DNA of 64,000 nucleotides from assembly GCA_900541675.1 (NCBI GenBank), contig UQKU01000006.1, positions 29,892-93,891 on the forward strand. Direction: 5' to 3'. A program made the translations under genes and the position numbers. Under the pieces are notes generated by a model. The model was not told the origin of the DNA. It searched no databases and was given only the letters and a program-made list of their open reading frames with translations. Shown one piece after another: positions 1-9,303 of this stretch (position 1 is its first letter; each line of letters begins with the position of its first letter). Origin of the DNA: an uncultured Collinsella sp. (GTDB lineage Bacteria; Actinomycetota; Coriobacteriia; Coriobacteriales; Coriobacteriaceae).

Positions 1-53
1 CACAACCTGCCCAAAGGTCCTACAGAAGTTCTCGACAAGCCCTTTCCCCATTG

Positions 54-91
54 CAACAAAATACGGACGTCCGCAGCAGCAGACGCCCGTA
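54..91 (-). terminator. Terminator downstream of argH
   Basis: On the minus strand a 9-bp stem (ACGGGCGTC with GACGTCCGT, one G-T pair) is followed by ATTTTGTTG. It lies 50 bases beyond the argH stop, so it probably ends the argH transcript. Confidence 0.6.
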
Positions 92-141
92 AAAGCAACA
101 ACGATTTATCAATACATGGCCAAAACGCTTCAGCCAAACCC

Positions 142-1572
142 TTACTTTGCCCCGTGGCCCATCTCGACGACCTTAGTCAGCGATCCAAACACACCTTCGT
201 CGGCAACGAGTTGCGCCTCGGCGCGCTGCAGCTGTACGGCAACGGCAGCAGGAGCAGTGCCGCCCTCGGTCGTGCGCGCAGCGACAATCGACGGGATGTC
301 GAGCGCCTCGGTAATATCGTGCTCAAAGAGCGGGCTTGCCTCATGGAACACCTCAAACGGCAGGTCCTCAAGATTGCAGCCGCGCTTCTCGCACATCAGG
401 ACCAGATGGCCCACCACGGCATGTGCCTCGCGGAACGGCAGACCACGCTTGGCCAGGTAATCGGCAACATCAGTAGCGGCAAGGTGCCCCACGCCGCACT
501 CGCGCGCCATGGCATCCTCGTTGACGGTCCAGGTCGAAATCATGCCGGACATAACGGACAGGCACTGCATGAGCGTATGGGCGGTATCGAGCACGCCCTC
601 CTTGTCTTCCTGCAAGTCCTTGTTATAAGCGAGCGGCAGGCCCTTCATGGTCACGAGCAGCTGCACCAGGTTGCCATAGACTCGGCCGCTCTTGCCGCGG
701 ATAAGCTCGGCAAAGTCGGGGTTCTTCTTCTGCGGCATGATGGACGAGCCCGTGGAGTAGGAGTCGGAAAGCGTGATAAAGCCAAATTCGGAGCTCGACC
801 ACAGCACGATCTCCTCGGAAAGACGCGACAGGTGCATGGCCATGACGGAGCCGGCGTAATGCAGGTCGAGGAGGAAATCACGGTCAGAAACGGCATCGAG
901 CGAGTTGGGAATCACGCCCGCAAAGCCAAGTTCGGCAGCCGTCATCTGGCGATCGAGCGGATAGCTCGTACCGGCAAGCGCGGCAGCGCCCAGCGGGCAG
1001 TTGTCGGCGGCATCAAAGGCGGCCTGCAGGCGTGTAAAGTCGCGCGCGAACATCCAGGAATACGCCAGCAGATGGTGCGACAGCAGCACGGGCTGAGCGT
1101 GCTGCATGTGCGTGTAGCCCGGCAGAATCACCTTGTCGTACTTCTTGGCCGCATCCACCAGCACGTGACGCAGCTCAAGATTGGCCTCCATAAGCTCCTT
1201 GGCCAGCGCCTTGACGCCCAGGCGCGTATCGGTCGCCACCTGGTCGTTGCGCGAACGCCCGGTATGCAGGCGCTTGCCCGCCTCGCCGATGCGACGCGTC
1301 AGCTCGCTCTCGATGGACATATGAATGTCCTCGTCGTTGATGTCGAAGGTGAAGTTGCCGGCATCGATATCCTGTTCGATTCCGGTCAGGCCCTCGGCAA
1401 TCGCCTGCTCGTCCTCGGCGCTGATAATGCCCTGGGCCGCCAGCATCTTGGCATGTGCCTTAGATCCGGCGATATCCTGCTTATAGAGATGTTTGTCGAC
1501 CGGCAGCGACGCGCCAAACTCCTGCGTGACCTCGGCCACGCCCGCCTCAAAACGACCGCCCCAAAGAGCCAT
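142..1572 (-). CDS. argH: Argininosuccinate lyase
   Basis: Last step of arginine synthesis: splits argininosuccinate into arginine and fumarate in the cytosol. The 476-residue product has the usual family length. It carries the fumarase/aspartase signature GSSIMPQKKNPD at about residues 275-286, HTGRSRNDQVATD near 103-115 and GYTHMQHAQP near 152-161. I chose ATG at 1572 (MALWGGRF) over an in-frame ATG 42 bases upstream, because MALWGGRF is the normal family start and an AAAGGGGA ribosome site sits in front of it. argG lies upstream on the same strand, separated by about 520 bases that hold a hairpin and a small ORF, so the two genes may not share one simple transcript. Confidence 0.95.
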   Translation of the reverse strand: MALWGGRFEAGVAEVTQEFGASLPVDKHLYKQDIAGSKAHAKMLAAQGIISAEDEQAIAEGLTGIEQDIDAGNFTFDINDEDIHMSIESELTRRIGEAGKRLHTGRSRNDQVATDTRLGVKALAKELMEANLELRHVLVDAAKKYDKVILPGYTHMQHAQPVLLSHHLLAYSWMFARDFTRLQAAFDAADNCPLGAAALAGTSYPLDRQMTAAELGFAGVIPNSLDAVSDRDFLLDLHYAGSVMAMHLSRLSEEIVLWSSSEFGFITLSDSYSTGSSIMPQKKNPDFAELIRGKSGRVYGNLVQLLVTMKGLPLAYNKDLQEDKEGVLDTAHTLMQCLSVMSGMISTWTVNEDAMARECGVGHLAATDVADYLAKRGLPFREAHAVVGHLVLMCEKRGCNLEDLPFEVFHEASPLFEHDITEALDIPSIVAARTTEGGTAPAAVAVQLQRAEAQLVADEGVFGSLTKVVEMGHGAK

Positions 1573-1691
1573 AGAACCGTCCCCTTTCATCAAATACCAA
1601 AAACATGCGCCCAAAGCAATGCGCCCTGTCGCTAAAGCGATTTTTCAACCGCTAGTTTTACACATTCCCCGCCGTGCGCGGGATCATGTAG

Positions 1692-1862
1692 CTAATTTGC
1701 AAAGAAGTGACGCGCCATGCACTTGGCGCCCAACGTCTCCCTCCGGATGTTGCCCTGCGAATCGTCGATCCAGGCCTTCAGGCTCATAGGAACGTCCTCG
1801 ACCTTTGCAGCATCGAACACGGGCGCGAGGACAAGTAAGGCATGCTCGATAGCATCGAACAT
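1692..1862 (-). CDS. Possible small protein, 56 residues, unknown
   Basis: A short ORF starting MFDAIEHALLVLAPVFDAAK and ending CMARHFFAN. I do not recognise it. Its best support is a strong ribosome site, GAGGAG placed 8 bases before the ATG. It lies between argG and argH on the same strand, just downstream of a GC-rich hairpin. The predicted protein is amphipathic in its first 20 residues and contains no cysteine pair, signal peptide or clear membrane segment. It could be a real small protein, a leader peptide for argH, or the remnant of a larger gene. Coding status is uncertain. Confidence 0.4.
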   Translation of the reverse strand: MFDAIEHALLVLAPVFDAAKVEDVPMSLKAWIDDSQGNIRRETLGAKCMARHFFAN

Positions 1863-1912
1863 AATGGATACTCCTCATATATATAGGCGCAGAGCCGCCA
1901 AATTGATAGAAG

Positions 1913-1942
1913 GAGCCCCGCCGGACAACCCCGGCGGGGCTC
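1913..1942 (-). terminator. GC-rich hairpin between argG and argH
   Basis: Perfect 12-bp stem (GAGCCCCGCCGG and its complement) with a 6-base loop. The minus-strand tail is TTCTATCAATTT, only weakly T-rich. It probably ends or attenuates argG transcription before the small ORF and argH. Confidence 0.5.
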
Positions 1943-2095
1943 GGACTCAGCCGCAGTCGCGGCATCATATATGCGGGCGGAACGTAGGGGCCACCGATGT
2001 TAAGAAGTGTCAGCAAGCATAACGAAAGGTAGGGACCCCGTGCGCCCGTTATGTATCACGCGGATGGGCCGCGCGAATACCAAGGAAAGGGAGGC

Positions 2096-3322
2096 TTAAG
2101 CCTGGGCGGCAGCAGAGCTGGGACCCTGGACCTTAGCCCACGTCTTGAGCGACAAGGTATCGATCTCGATAAAGCCGGCGCTGGCTTTCTCGTCAAACGT
2201 GGTGTCGCGGTCGTAGGTGGCCAGGCCGTAGTCATACAGGCTAAACGGGCTCTTGCGGCCAACGACATGGCAATTGCCCTTAAAGAACTTCAGACGGACG
2301 GTGCCGGTCACGAACTTCTGGGTATCGGCCATAAAGGCGTCGAGCGCGTTTTTGAGCGGGCTGTACCACTGGCCGTTGTACACGGCGGTGGCCCAATCCT
2401 GCTCGAGCTTAATCTTGGTCTTGAGCAGTTCGCCCTCAACGCAAATGTCCTCGAGTGCCTTATGGGCGGTAATGAGCGTCAGGGCGCCGGGAACCTCATA
2501 GCACTCGCGGCTCTTGAGGCCCACCAGACGATCCTCGACCAGGTCGAGACGGCCAAAGCCGTTGTCGCCCGCAATCATATTGAGGGCGATGACGATCTCG
2601 GAGAGCTTCATCTTCTTGCCGTCGACGGCGACGGGCTTGCCGACCTCAAACTCAATCTCGGTATACGTCGGGGTGTCGGGCGTGTCCTCGGGATTCTTGG
2701 TCATAACCCAGGCGTCGTCGAGCGGCTCATTCCAGGGGTCCTCCAGGTGGCCACACTCAATGGCACGACCCCACAGGTTGTCGTCGATGGAATAGGGGTT
2801 GTCGTTGGCACCCTCGGGAACCGGCACGTTGTGGGCGTGGGCATAGGCGACCTCGTCGGGACGGCACTTCAGATCCCACTCGCGAACGGGGGCGATAACC
2901 TTAAGCTCGGGGTCGAGGGCCTTGACCGCAGCCTCAAAACGAACCTGGTCGTTACCCTTGCCGGTGCAGCCGTGGGCGACGTAGGTCGCGCCAAACCCGT
3001 GAGCGACCTCGACAAGCTTCTTGGCGAGCAGCGGGCGAGACAGAGCGGAGAGCAGCGGGTACTTGTTCTCGTACATGGAATTTGCGGCGATGGCCTTAGT
3101 CAGGAACTCATCGGAGAACTCGTCGCGCAGGTCGAGCACCTGGCAATCGAGAACGCCCAGGTCGAGCGCCTTCTGCTTCTTGGCATCCAGGCCGGTCTCC
3201 TCCTGGCCCACGTTGCCGCAGACGCAAACGACATCGAGATTTTTCTCGTCCTGGAGCCATTTGACACATACGGATGTATCAAGACCACCGGAATATGCGA
3301 GAACGACTTTTTCCTTGCTCAT
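2096..3322 (-). CDS. argG: Argininosuccinate synthase
   Basis: ATP-dependent condensation of citrulline and aspartate, the penultimate step of arginine synthesis, in the cytosol. The 408-residue product has the N-terminal PP-loop AYSGGLDTSV at residues 9-18 and full family length. I start it at ATG 3322 (MSKEKVVLAYSGG), preceded by AAAGGAAAC, instead of an in-frame ATG 51 bases upstream. With argH it converts citrulline to arginine. The citrulline could come from the ornithine carbamoyltransferase encoded near 51 kb or from uptake. The early arginine genes are not in the window. Confidence 0.95.
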   Translation of the reverse strand: MSKEKVVLAYSGGLDTSVCVKWLQDEKNLDVVCVCGNVGQEETGLDAKKQKALDLGVLDCQVLDLRDEFSDEFLTKAIAANSMYENKYPLLSALSRPLLAKKLVEVAHGFGATYVAHGCTGKGNDQVRFEAAVKALDPELKVIAPVREWDLKCRPDEVAYAHAHNVPVPEGANDNPYSIDDNLWGRAIECGHLEDPWNEPLDDAWVMTKNPEDTPDTPTYTEIEFEVGKPVAVDGKKMKLSEIVIALNMIAGDNGFGRLDLVEDRLVGLKSRECYEVPGALTLITAHKALEDICVEGELLKTKIKLEQDWATAVYNGQWYSPLKNALDAFMADTQKFVTGTVRLKFFKGNCHVVGRKSPFSLYDYGLATYDRDTTFDEKASAGFIEIDTLSLKTWAKVQGPSSAAAQA

Positions 3323-3876
3323 GGCTGTTTCCTTTCGCCCTTGGTAGCTAGTTAGAACATCGGTCAGTTGCAAGTCATTTCAAGGTCATATACCGTGCAA
3401 TATCAGGTTAAATAGCAAAAATCAGCACATACATGCCCTAGAAACATGCAGCAATGTCGTGCTAAAACCCAACGACCTCAAAATGACTCTGTTGAGGCAA
3501 TTCGCCCCATGCGGACAGAGACGATTGTTATCGTCGTCGGGAAATTGCGCGCTGGCGTCGGATGGCATTGTCTGCAGTAGTGATGATCTTTACGAACTGC
3601 ATCTGCCTCTCCTTTCACCTATCGCCGGGCGCAATTCTAATATCGTAAACGGTACCATTTCCTCGGTAAGCGGTTGTTTTTCCGGCTCCGTTTTCGATGG
3701 TCGCTATATTACGCTAAAGTGCCCGCGGCACAAGCGACAACTTCAAATTTCTGAAAAGTTTTTTCATTACTTTGTGAATGATGATGCAGACGTGCGCCAA
3801 TCCTGCGAAAATACGCCTGACTACGAGTTGATGGTTATAACGTCTGAAATAATTTCGAAACGAAAGGCACGCTTTT
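3323..3876. other. 554-base divergent intergenic region, AT-richer than average
   Basis: It separates argG (leftward) from the HAD phosphatase (rightward), so it should hold both promoters. Several AT-rich stretches fit -10 boxes, but no pair with a good -35 at proper spacing stood out, and I could not find a convincing ARG box. An open frame from 3459 to 3917 overlaps the start of the HAD gene and has no family resemblance or ribosome site. Confidence 0.5.
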
Positions 3877-4704
3877 ATGCAAACTTACGAATCGGACGCC
3901 AATATCGGAAACATTAAGCTCATCGCCGTCGACATGGACAAGACGCTTCTGACCGACGAGCGCGTGCTGCCACAAGGCCTTGACGAACGCCTGGACAAGC
4001 TCGCCGAAGCCGGCATCGTATTCTGCCCCGCCAGCGGACGTCCCACCCCCAAGCTCGAGGAGATGTTCGAGGGCATCAAGAACCGCCTCGCCTTTTGTCC
4101 CGACAACGGAGCGTGCGTGATCTATCGCGGCAGCTATATCTATAAGAGCAATATCGACGTTGAACTGTATCAGCAGGTCTTGAGCCGCGCCTCGGAGGAT
4201 TCGCGCGCCGTCCCCGTGCTGTGCTGCTACGACGAGTTCTATGTGCTCGCCCGCGACCATCAGTACCACGACGAAATCAGCGTGTACTACAACACGATCA
4301 ACTACGTCGATACCTTTGAGGGCCTTGACGTCGAATCCAACAAGATTTCGATCTTCTTCCCCGACTACGACGCCGAGCCGGCGTTTCGCGAGGACTACAG
4401 CCCGGCATACTCGGACCGACTCTACGTCACCAATGCTGGCCGCGAGTGGATCGACTTTATGAACCTGGGCGTCGACAAGGGCGCTGGCGTCGCGCACCTG
4501 TGCGAGCAGCTCGGCATCGATATCGCCGACGCCGCTGCCGTGGGCGATACGTACAACGACATCCCCATGCTGGAGCGCGTCGGACACAGCTTTATCGTGG
4601 ACAATGCCGAGGAGCATATGAACGCGCATGCTAAGTGGCGCATTCCGAGCAACAACGACGGGGGCGTACTGACGCTCATCGACGCCATCTTGGCGGCTCG
4701 TTAA
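3877..4704 (+). CDS. Cof-type HAD-superfamily phosphatase (HAD-IIB)
   Basis: Cytosolic phosphatase of the Cof/YidA family, which usually hydrolyses small phosphorylated metabolites such as sugar phosphates or cofactors; the substrate cannot be read from sequence. The 275-residue protein has motif I DMDKT at residues 19-23 (nucleophile Asp19, acid-base Asp21), motif II in SGRP near residue 53, and motif IV GDTYNDIPML near residue 226. The intervening C2 cap fits type IIB. The ribosome site is weak (GAAAGG, 9 bases ahead). It stands alone, convergent with polA, with a long nested inverted repeat right after its stop codon. Confidence 0.85.
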   Translation: MQTYESDANIGNIKLIAVDMDKTLLTDERVLPQGLDERLDKLAEAGIVFCPASGRPTPKLEEMFEGIKNRLAFCPDNGACVIYRGSYIYKSNIDVELYQQVLSRASEDSRAVPVLCCYDEFYVLARDHQYHDEISVYYNTINYVDTFEGLDVESNKISIFFPDYDAEPAFREDYSPAYSDRLYVTNAGREWIDFMNLGVDKGAGVAHLCEQLGIDIADAAAVGDTYNDIPMLERVGHSFIVDNAEEHMNAHAKWRIPSNNDGGVLTLIDAILAAR

Positions 4705-4711
4705 TCCATCT

Positions 4712-4845
4712 CGTCGCCATGCCCGGGGCCGGCCGTTTGATTTTTGCTCGGTCAGGTCCTGGGCTCGCTCGAAGAGCACATTAAGTGCTCTTCGGCTCGT
4801 GCGGAATCTACAAAAATCAAACGGCAGGCCCCGGGCATGGCGACG
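4712..4845. repeat. Long nested inverted repeat, conserved-core family, copy 1
   Basis: Two 34-bp arms (4712-4745 and 4812-4845) are complementary with a single mismatch and enclose a 66-nt centre. The centre holds AAGAGCAC-ATTAA-GTGCTCTT, flanked by CGCTCG and CGTGCG that pair with one mismatch, leaving CGGCT as a 3' bulge. The same centre occurs at 60137-60203 and, reversed, at 60348-60415, whereas the arms are different at each site. It lies between the convergent HAD and polA genes. There is no T-run after it, so it is not a standard terminator. Confidence 0.9.
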
Positions 4846-4907
4846 TTGACTTACCTGCCGCCAAGATGGCGTCTTGGCGTCTAGATACTTGGCTGATTAT
4901 TTGGAAT

Positions 4908-4941
4908 GAAGGGGGCTCCTTGTTGGCAAGGAGCCCCCTTC
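4908..4941 (-). terminator. Terminator hairpin at the 3' end of polA
   Basis: Perfect 14-bp stem (GAAGGGGGCTCCTT) with a 6-base loop between two convergent genes. The plus side continues TGGTTTTGGTT and the minus side ATTCCAAAT, so it could work in both directions. Confidence 0.65.
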
Positions 4942-4975
4942 TGGTTTTGGTTACTTTGGAGTTGTGGGTGTACCC

Positions 4976-7726
4976 TTACTTGGCGTCGGCCCAGGTTATA
5001 CCGGTGCTGGCTTCGGCGATCAACGGCACGCGGAGGTCCACTACGCGCTCCATGACGTCGCGGACCATGGCGGTCAGGCGCTCGACTTCGTCGATGGGGC
5101 ACTCAAAGTCCAGTTCGTCGTGTACCTGCAGGATCATGTGGGCGGCAAAGCCCTCTTCTTCCAGGCGGCGGCTTACGCGGGCCATGGCAATCTTGATGAT
5201 GTCCGCCGCGGTACCCTGCATGGGATGGTTCATAGCCGTGCGCTCGCCAAAGCCGCGGAGCTGCGGGTTTTTGGCCTTGAGCTCCGGAATATGACGACGG
5301 CGTCCGTACATGGTCTCGGCATAGCCCGTCTGCTTGGCACGCGCCACCACATTGTCGAGGAACGTGCGCACACCTGGGTAGGCCTCGTAGTAGCGGTCGA
5401 TCATGTCGCGCGCCTCGGCCATCGAGATGTGCAGCGACTGCGACAGGCCGTACGCCTGCTGACCGTACACGATGCCAAAGTTCACGGCCTTGGCGCGGCT
5501 GCGCAGATCGGGCGTTACCTCGGACACGGGAACGCCAAACACGCGCGCGGCCGTCTCGGCATGGAAGTCCTCACCCTCGTTAAAGGCACGTACCAGATGT
5601 TCATCACCCGAAAGATGCGCGAGTAGGCGCAACTCGATCTGCGAGTAGTCCACCGCCAAAAAGACGCTGCCCTCGCCCGCCGAAAACGCCGTCTTGACGG
5701 TACGACCCAGCTCAGAGCGCGTCGGGATGTTCTGTAGGTTCGGGTCGCTCGAGGACAGGCGGCCCGTCGCCGTGATGGTCTGGTTGTACGTGGTGTGCAC
5801 GCGGCCATCGCCACGACGCAGCGGGCCCAGCGTATCCAGGTAAGTGGACTTGATCTTGGACTTCTCACGCCAATCCAAGATCAGACGCACGATCTCGTGG
5901 TCACGGGCAAGGTCGCTCAGCACCTTGGCGTTGGTCGAATAGTAGCCGCGCTTGGTCTTCTTGAGGCCCTTGGTCGGAAGCCCCATAACGTCAAACAGCA
6001 CGTGCGAGAGCTGCATGGGGCTGCCGATGTTAAAGGTCTCGTCACCCGCCAGGTCTCGAATGTTTCGCTCAACCTCGGCAATCTGGGTAGCAAGCCCCTC
6101 GGACAGACTATGCAGACGGTCGGGGTCCACGAGCATGCCCGCGCGCTCCATCTTGGCAAGCACCGGCACGAGTGGCATCTCGATGCCATCGAACACGTTG
6201 GCGGCGTTCTCGCGGGCCATGCGGTCGCGCAGCGGTGCGACCAGCGCCAACGTCAAGGCCACCGTGCGAGCGGCGGGCGCAGGAGCGTCCTCGCCGGCGC
6301 CCTCTGCACCGCGCGCCGTAGGCAGCGCCATCTGCAGATAGGTATCGGCCAGATACGCCTCGTCAAACTCGGAGCGATCGGAATCCAACAGGTAGGCGGC
6401 AACCACGGTATCGAAGATGCGCGTGGAATCGACTGCCAACGGATCCATGAGCTCGGGCTCGGAAGAATCGATGGGCGAAAGCTCATGCAGCAGTGCTTTC
6501 ATATCCGGGCACGCCACGCGGCCCCCCATAAACAGACGCGCGAGCACGCCAGCGATCACGCCGTGGACGAAGTTGAAGCCATCGGCCACGGCAGTGGTAC
6601 CGCCGTCGCCCTCCTCGAGCGCGAACAGGCCCTTGGACGTCGCCAACCACAGCGTGCGCGTCAGGCCAAAAAGCGCGCCTTCCTCCTTGTCATCGTCCAC
6701 CACGGCGGCAATCCACTCGCCCGCATCAATCGCGCGAGAGATCTCGTCGGCAGCGGCATCGAGCGCCTCGGCATCGCCGGCGGCAGCGCGCATAACGTGG
6801 GGAATCTCAAACGTGCTGGCAGCGGCCGCAGCCCCACCCTCGCCACCAATCAGTGACAAGAAACGGTTCTGCATGGCCGTAATGCCGAGTGCGCCCAGTG
6901 CCGCGGACACCTCATCGGCAGAAAACGCCGGGAAGGACGTTTCGTCAAAGTCGAGCTCGACGGGCGCATCGGTACGAATGGTTGCGACCTTGCGGCTCAG
7001 CAGGGCATCGTCGATGTGCGCACGCAGGTTCTCGCCCATCTTGCCCTTGACCTCGTCAGCATGCGCGATGACCTCGTCCAGGCTGCCGTACTGCGCGATG
7101 AGCGCGCTCGCCTTTTTGGGGCCGATGCCCGGTACGCCGGGAATGTTGTCCGACGTATCGCCCTTCAGGCCGTAAAAATCGGGCACGAGCGCCGGCGTAA
7201 TGCCGTGATACAGGTCATCCACGCTCTCGGGCGTCATAATCGCTACGTCGGACAGGCCCTTGCGGGTCGAGACCACGTTGACGTGCTCGGTCACAAGCTG
7301 ATACATGTCGCGGTCGCCGGTCACCAGCAGCATGTCGCAGCCTGCCTCCTCACCCAGGCGCGCCATGGTTCCCAGGATATCGTCGCCTTCCCAGCCCTCG
7401 GACTGCAGAATCGGCACGTTGAGCGCCGTGAGCAGCTCCTTGATCATCGGAAACTGCGCGTGCAGATCGGGATCCATGGGCGGACGCTGCGCCTTATACT
7501 GCGGCAGCATCTCCATGCGTACGCGCGGCTTGCCCTTGTCAAACGCCACGACCACACCGTCGGGGTTAAAGGCGTCGATCATCTTGAGAAACATGTTCAG
7601 AAAGCCAAAGATCGCGTTGGTGGGGCGACCGTCCGGCGCGTTCATGGTCGGCGGCACGGCGTGGAAGGCGCGATGCATGAGCGAGTTGCCGTCGATAACG
7701 GCAAAGGTGCGGCGCTTGTCAGACAT
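4976..7726 (-). CDS. polA: DNA polymerase I
   Basis: Removes RNA primers and fills gaps in replication and repair. The 916-residue protein has an N-terminal 5'-3' exonuclease (about residues 1-300, starting TFAVIDGNSLMHRAFHA), a middle 3'-5' exonuclease-like domain and a C-terminal polymerase domain. The latter has motif A DYSQIELRLLAHLSGD, motif B KAVNFGIVYGQQAYGLSQ and motif C QVHDELDFE. In the middle domain I do not see the DxE metal-binding motif, so proofreading is probably lost, as in several bacterial lineages. Start chosen at ATG 7726 (MSDKRRTFAVIDG) with GAGGT 8 bases ahead; an in-frame ATG lies 39 bases upstream. Confidence 0.95.
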   Translation of the reverse strand: MSDKRRTFAVIDGNSLMHRAFHAVPPTMNAPDGRPTNAIFGFLNMFLKMIDAFNPDGVVVAFDKGKPRVRMEMLPQYKAQRPPMDPDLHAQFPMIKELLTALNVPILQSEGWEGDDILGTMARLGEEAGCDMLLVTGDRDMYQLVTEHVNVVSTRKGLSDVAIMTPESVDDLYHGITPALVPDFYGLKGDTSDNIPGVPGIGPKKASALIAQYGSLDEVIAHADEVKGKMGENLRAHIDDALLSRKVATIRTDAPVELDFDETSFPAFSADEVSAALGALGITAMQNRFLSLIGGEGGAAAAASTFEIPHVMRAAAGDAEALDAAADEISRAIDAGEWIAAVVDDDKEEGALFGLTRTLWLATSKGLFALEEGDGGTTAVADGFNFVHGVIAGVLARLFMGGRVACPDMKALLHELSPIDSSEPELMDPLAVDSTRIFDTVVAAYLLDSDRSEFDEAYLADTYLQMALPTARGAEGAGEDAPAPAARTVALTLALVAPLRDRMARENAANVFDGIEMPLVPVLAKMERAGMLVDPDRLHSLSEGLATQIAEVERNIRDLAGDETFNIGSPMQLSHVLFDVMGLPTKGLKKTKRGYYSTNAKVLSDLARDHEIVRLILDWREKSKIKSTYLDTLGPLRRGDGRVHTTYNQTITATGRLSSSDPNLQNIPTRSELGRTVKTAFSAGEGSVFLAVDYSQIELRLLAHLSGDEHLVRAFNEGEDFHAETAARVFGVPVSEVTPDLRSRAKAVNFGIVYGQQAYGLSQSLHISMAEARDMIDRYYEAYPGVRTFLDNVVARAKQTGYAETMYGRRRHIPELKAKNPQLRGFGERTAMNHPMQGTAADIIKIAMARVSRRLEEEGFAAHMILQVHDELDFECPIDEVERLTAMVRDVMERVVDLRVPLIAEASTGITWADAK

Positions 7727-7892
7727 ATTGAATACCTCGCTTTGGGCTGGGCACGGTTTGCTCACTCCAGTTTACACGCTCCCCGCCCCGCGGCCACTGC
7801 ACATCAAGCTCCCCTGCCGCCGCGAGCCCGCGCGTGATACGATGGCTCACGGTACATCAACCAGCACGATCGATCCGAAAGGAGCCTGCGTC

Positions 7893-9290
7893 ATGGAGCG
7901 TCCCTGCGCATGGAAAAAGTACACGCCACAGCAAGTCGAGGAGCTCGAGGAGCTTTGCCGCGGCTATAAGCAGTTTTTGAGCGAGAACAAGACCGAGCGC
8001 CTGTGCGTCAAGGTCGGCATCAAGATGGCCGAGGAGGCGGGATACGTCGACCTGGAGACCGTGATCGCCGAAGGCCGCGAGCTCAAGGCAGGCGACAAGG
8101 TGTACGCCGCCAACCACGGCAAGGACCTTATGCTCGTCAACCTGGGCACCGCCCCGCTCGAGCAGGGCTTTAACATCCTGGGCGCCCACGTGGACTCGCC
8201 GCGCCTGGACCTTAAGCAGAATCCCGCCTTCGAGGCCGGCGACATGGCCTACCTCGACACGCACTACTACGGCGGCGTCAAGAGCTACCACTGGGTAGCC
8301 TCCCCGCTCGCACTCGTGGGCGTCATCTGCAAAAAGGACGGCACCACCGTCGACATCAACATCGGCGACAAGGCGGACGACCCGGTCTTTACCATCTCCG
8401 ACCTGCTGATCCACCTCTCGAGCGAGCAGATGTCCAAGCCTGCCAAGGACGCCGTCGATGCCGAGATCCTCGACGTGATCGTGGGCGGCCGCCCCGTCAA
8501 GTTTGACGAGGACGACAAAGACGCCCCCAAGGAGCCCGTCAAGCAGATGTTCCTGGACATCCTCAAGGAGCAGTACGACGTCGAGGAGGAGGACTTCCTC
8601 TCCGCCGAGATCGAGGTCGTGCCCGCCGGCCCTGCCCGCGACATGGGTCTCGACCGCTCCATGATTCTGGGCTATGGCCACGACGACCGCGTCTGCGCCT
8701 ACCCCTCCATGCTCGCCCAGATCAATGTGGCCAACGTGGAGCGCACGAGCATCACGCTCATCGTCGACAAGGAGGAGATCGGTTCCGTGGGTGCCACCGG
8801 TATGACGAGCCGCTTCTTCGAGAACACCGTCGCCGAGATCATGACGCTCGCCGGCGAGGATAGCCCGCTGGCCCTTCGCCGCGCACTCGCCCGCAGCCGC
8901 ATGCTCTCCTCCGACGTGTCCGCCGGCTTCGACCCGGGCTACGCCGGCAAGTTCGAGACCAAGAACGCCGCCTTCATGGGTCGCGGCCTGTGCTTCAACA
9001 AGTACACGGGCAGCCGCGGCAAGGGCGGCTCCAACGACGCCGACGCCGAGTACGTGGCCCTCATCCGCGACATCATGGACGAGGCCGGTGTGGACTTCCA
9101 GACCTGCGAGCTCGGTCGCGTCAACGCGGGCGGCGGCGGCACCATCGCCTACATCATGGCCAAGTACGGCATGAACGTCATCGACTCCGGCGTTGCCGTC
9201 CTGTCCATGCACGCCCTGTGGGAGGTCGCCAACAAGGCCGATATCTACGAGGCCTATCGCGGCTACAAGGCTTTCCTCGAGCGCGCCTAA
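7893..9290 (+). CDS. Aminopeptidase, M18 zinc metalloprotease family
   Basis: Cytosolic dizinc aminopeptidase that trims N-terminal residues from peptides. The 465-residue product shows GAHVDSPRLDLK (zinc His and Asp), DKEEIGSVGATGMTSRF (catalytic and zinc Glu) and a C-terminal GVAVLSMHALWEV supplying a further zinc His. The real start is ATG 7893 (MERPCAWKKYTPQQ), preceded by AAAGGAG at 8-10 bases; the reading frame is open far upstream only because it runs antisense through polA. It is transcribed divergently from polA, with about 165 bases between them. A nested hairpin follows the stop. Confidence 0.9.
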   Translation: MERPCAWKKYTPQQVEELEELCRGYKQFLSENKTERLCVKVGIKMAEEAGYVDLETVIAEGRELKAGDKVYAANHGKDLMLVNLGTAPLEQGFNILGAHVDSPRLDLKQNPAFEAGDMAYLDTHYYGGVKSYHWVASPLALVGVICKKDGTTVDINIGDKADDPVFTISDLLIHLSSEQMSKPAKDAVDAEILDVIVGGRPVKFDEDDKDAPKEPVKQMFLDILKEQYDVEEEDFLSAEIEVVPAGPARDMGLDRSMILGYGHDDRVCAYPSMLAQINVANVERTSITLIVDKEEIGSVGATGMTSRFFENTVAEIMTLAGEDSPLALRRALARSRMLSSDVSAGFDPGYAGKFETKNAAFMGRGLCFNKYTGSRGKGGSNDADAEYVALIRDIMDEAGVDFQTCELGRVNAGGGGTIAYIMAKYGMNVIDSGVAVLSMHALWEVANKADIYEAYRGYKAFLERA

Positions 9291-9303
9291 TCCACCCTTC
9301 ATC

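Noticed and set aside
3322..3480. ARG box in front of argG
   Set aside because: No symmetric site close to the known ARG consensus could be found; loose matches in AT-rich DNA are not informative.
3459..3917. 152-codon open frame upstream of the HAD phosphatase
   Set aside because: No ribosome site, mixed composition, overlaps the well-supported HAD start in another frame, and occupies what should be a promoter region.
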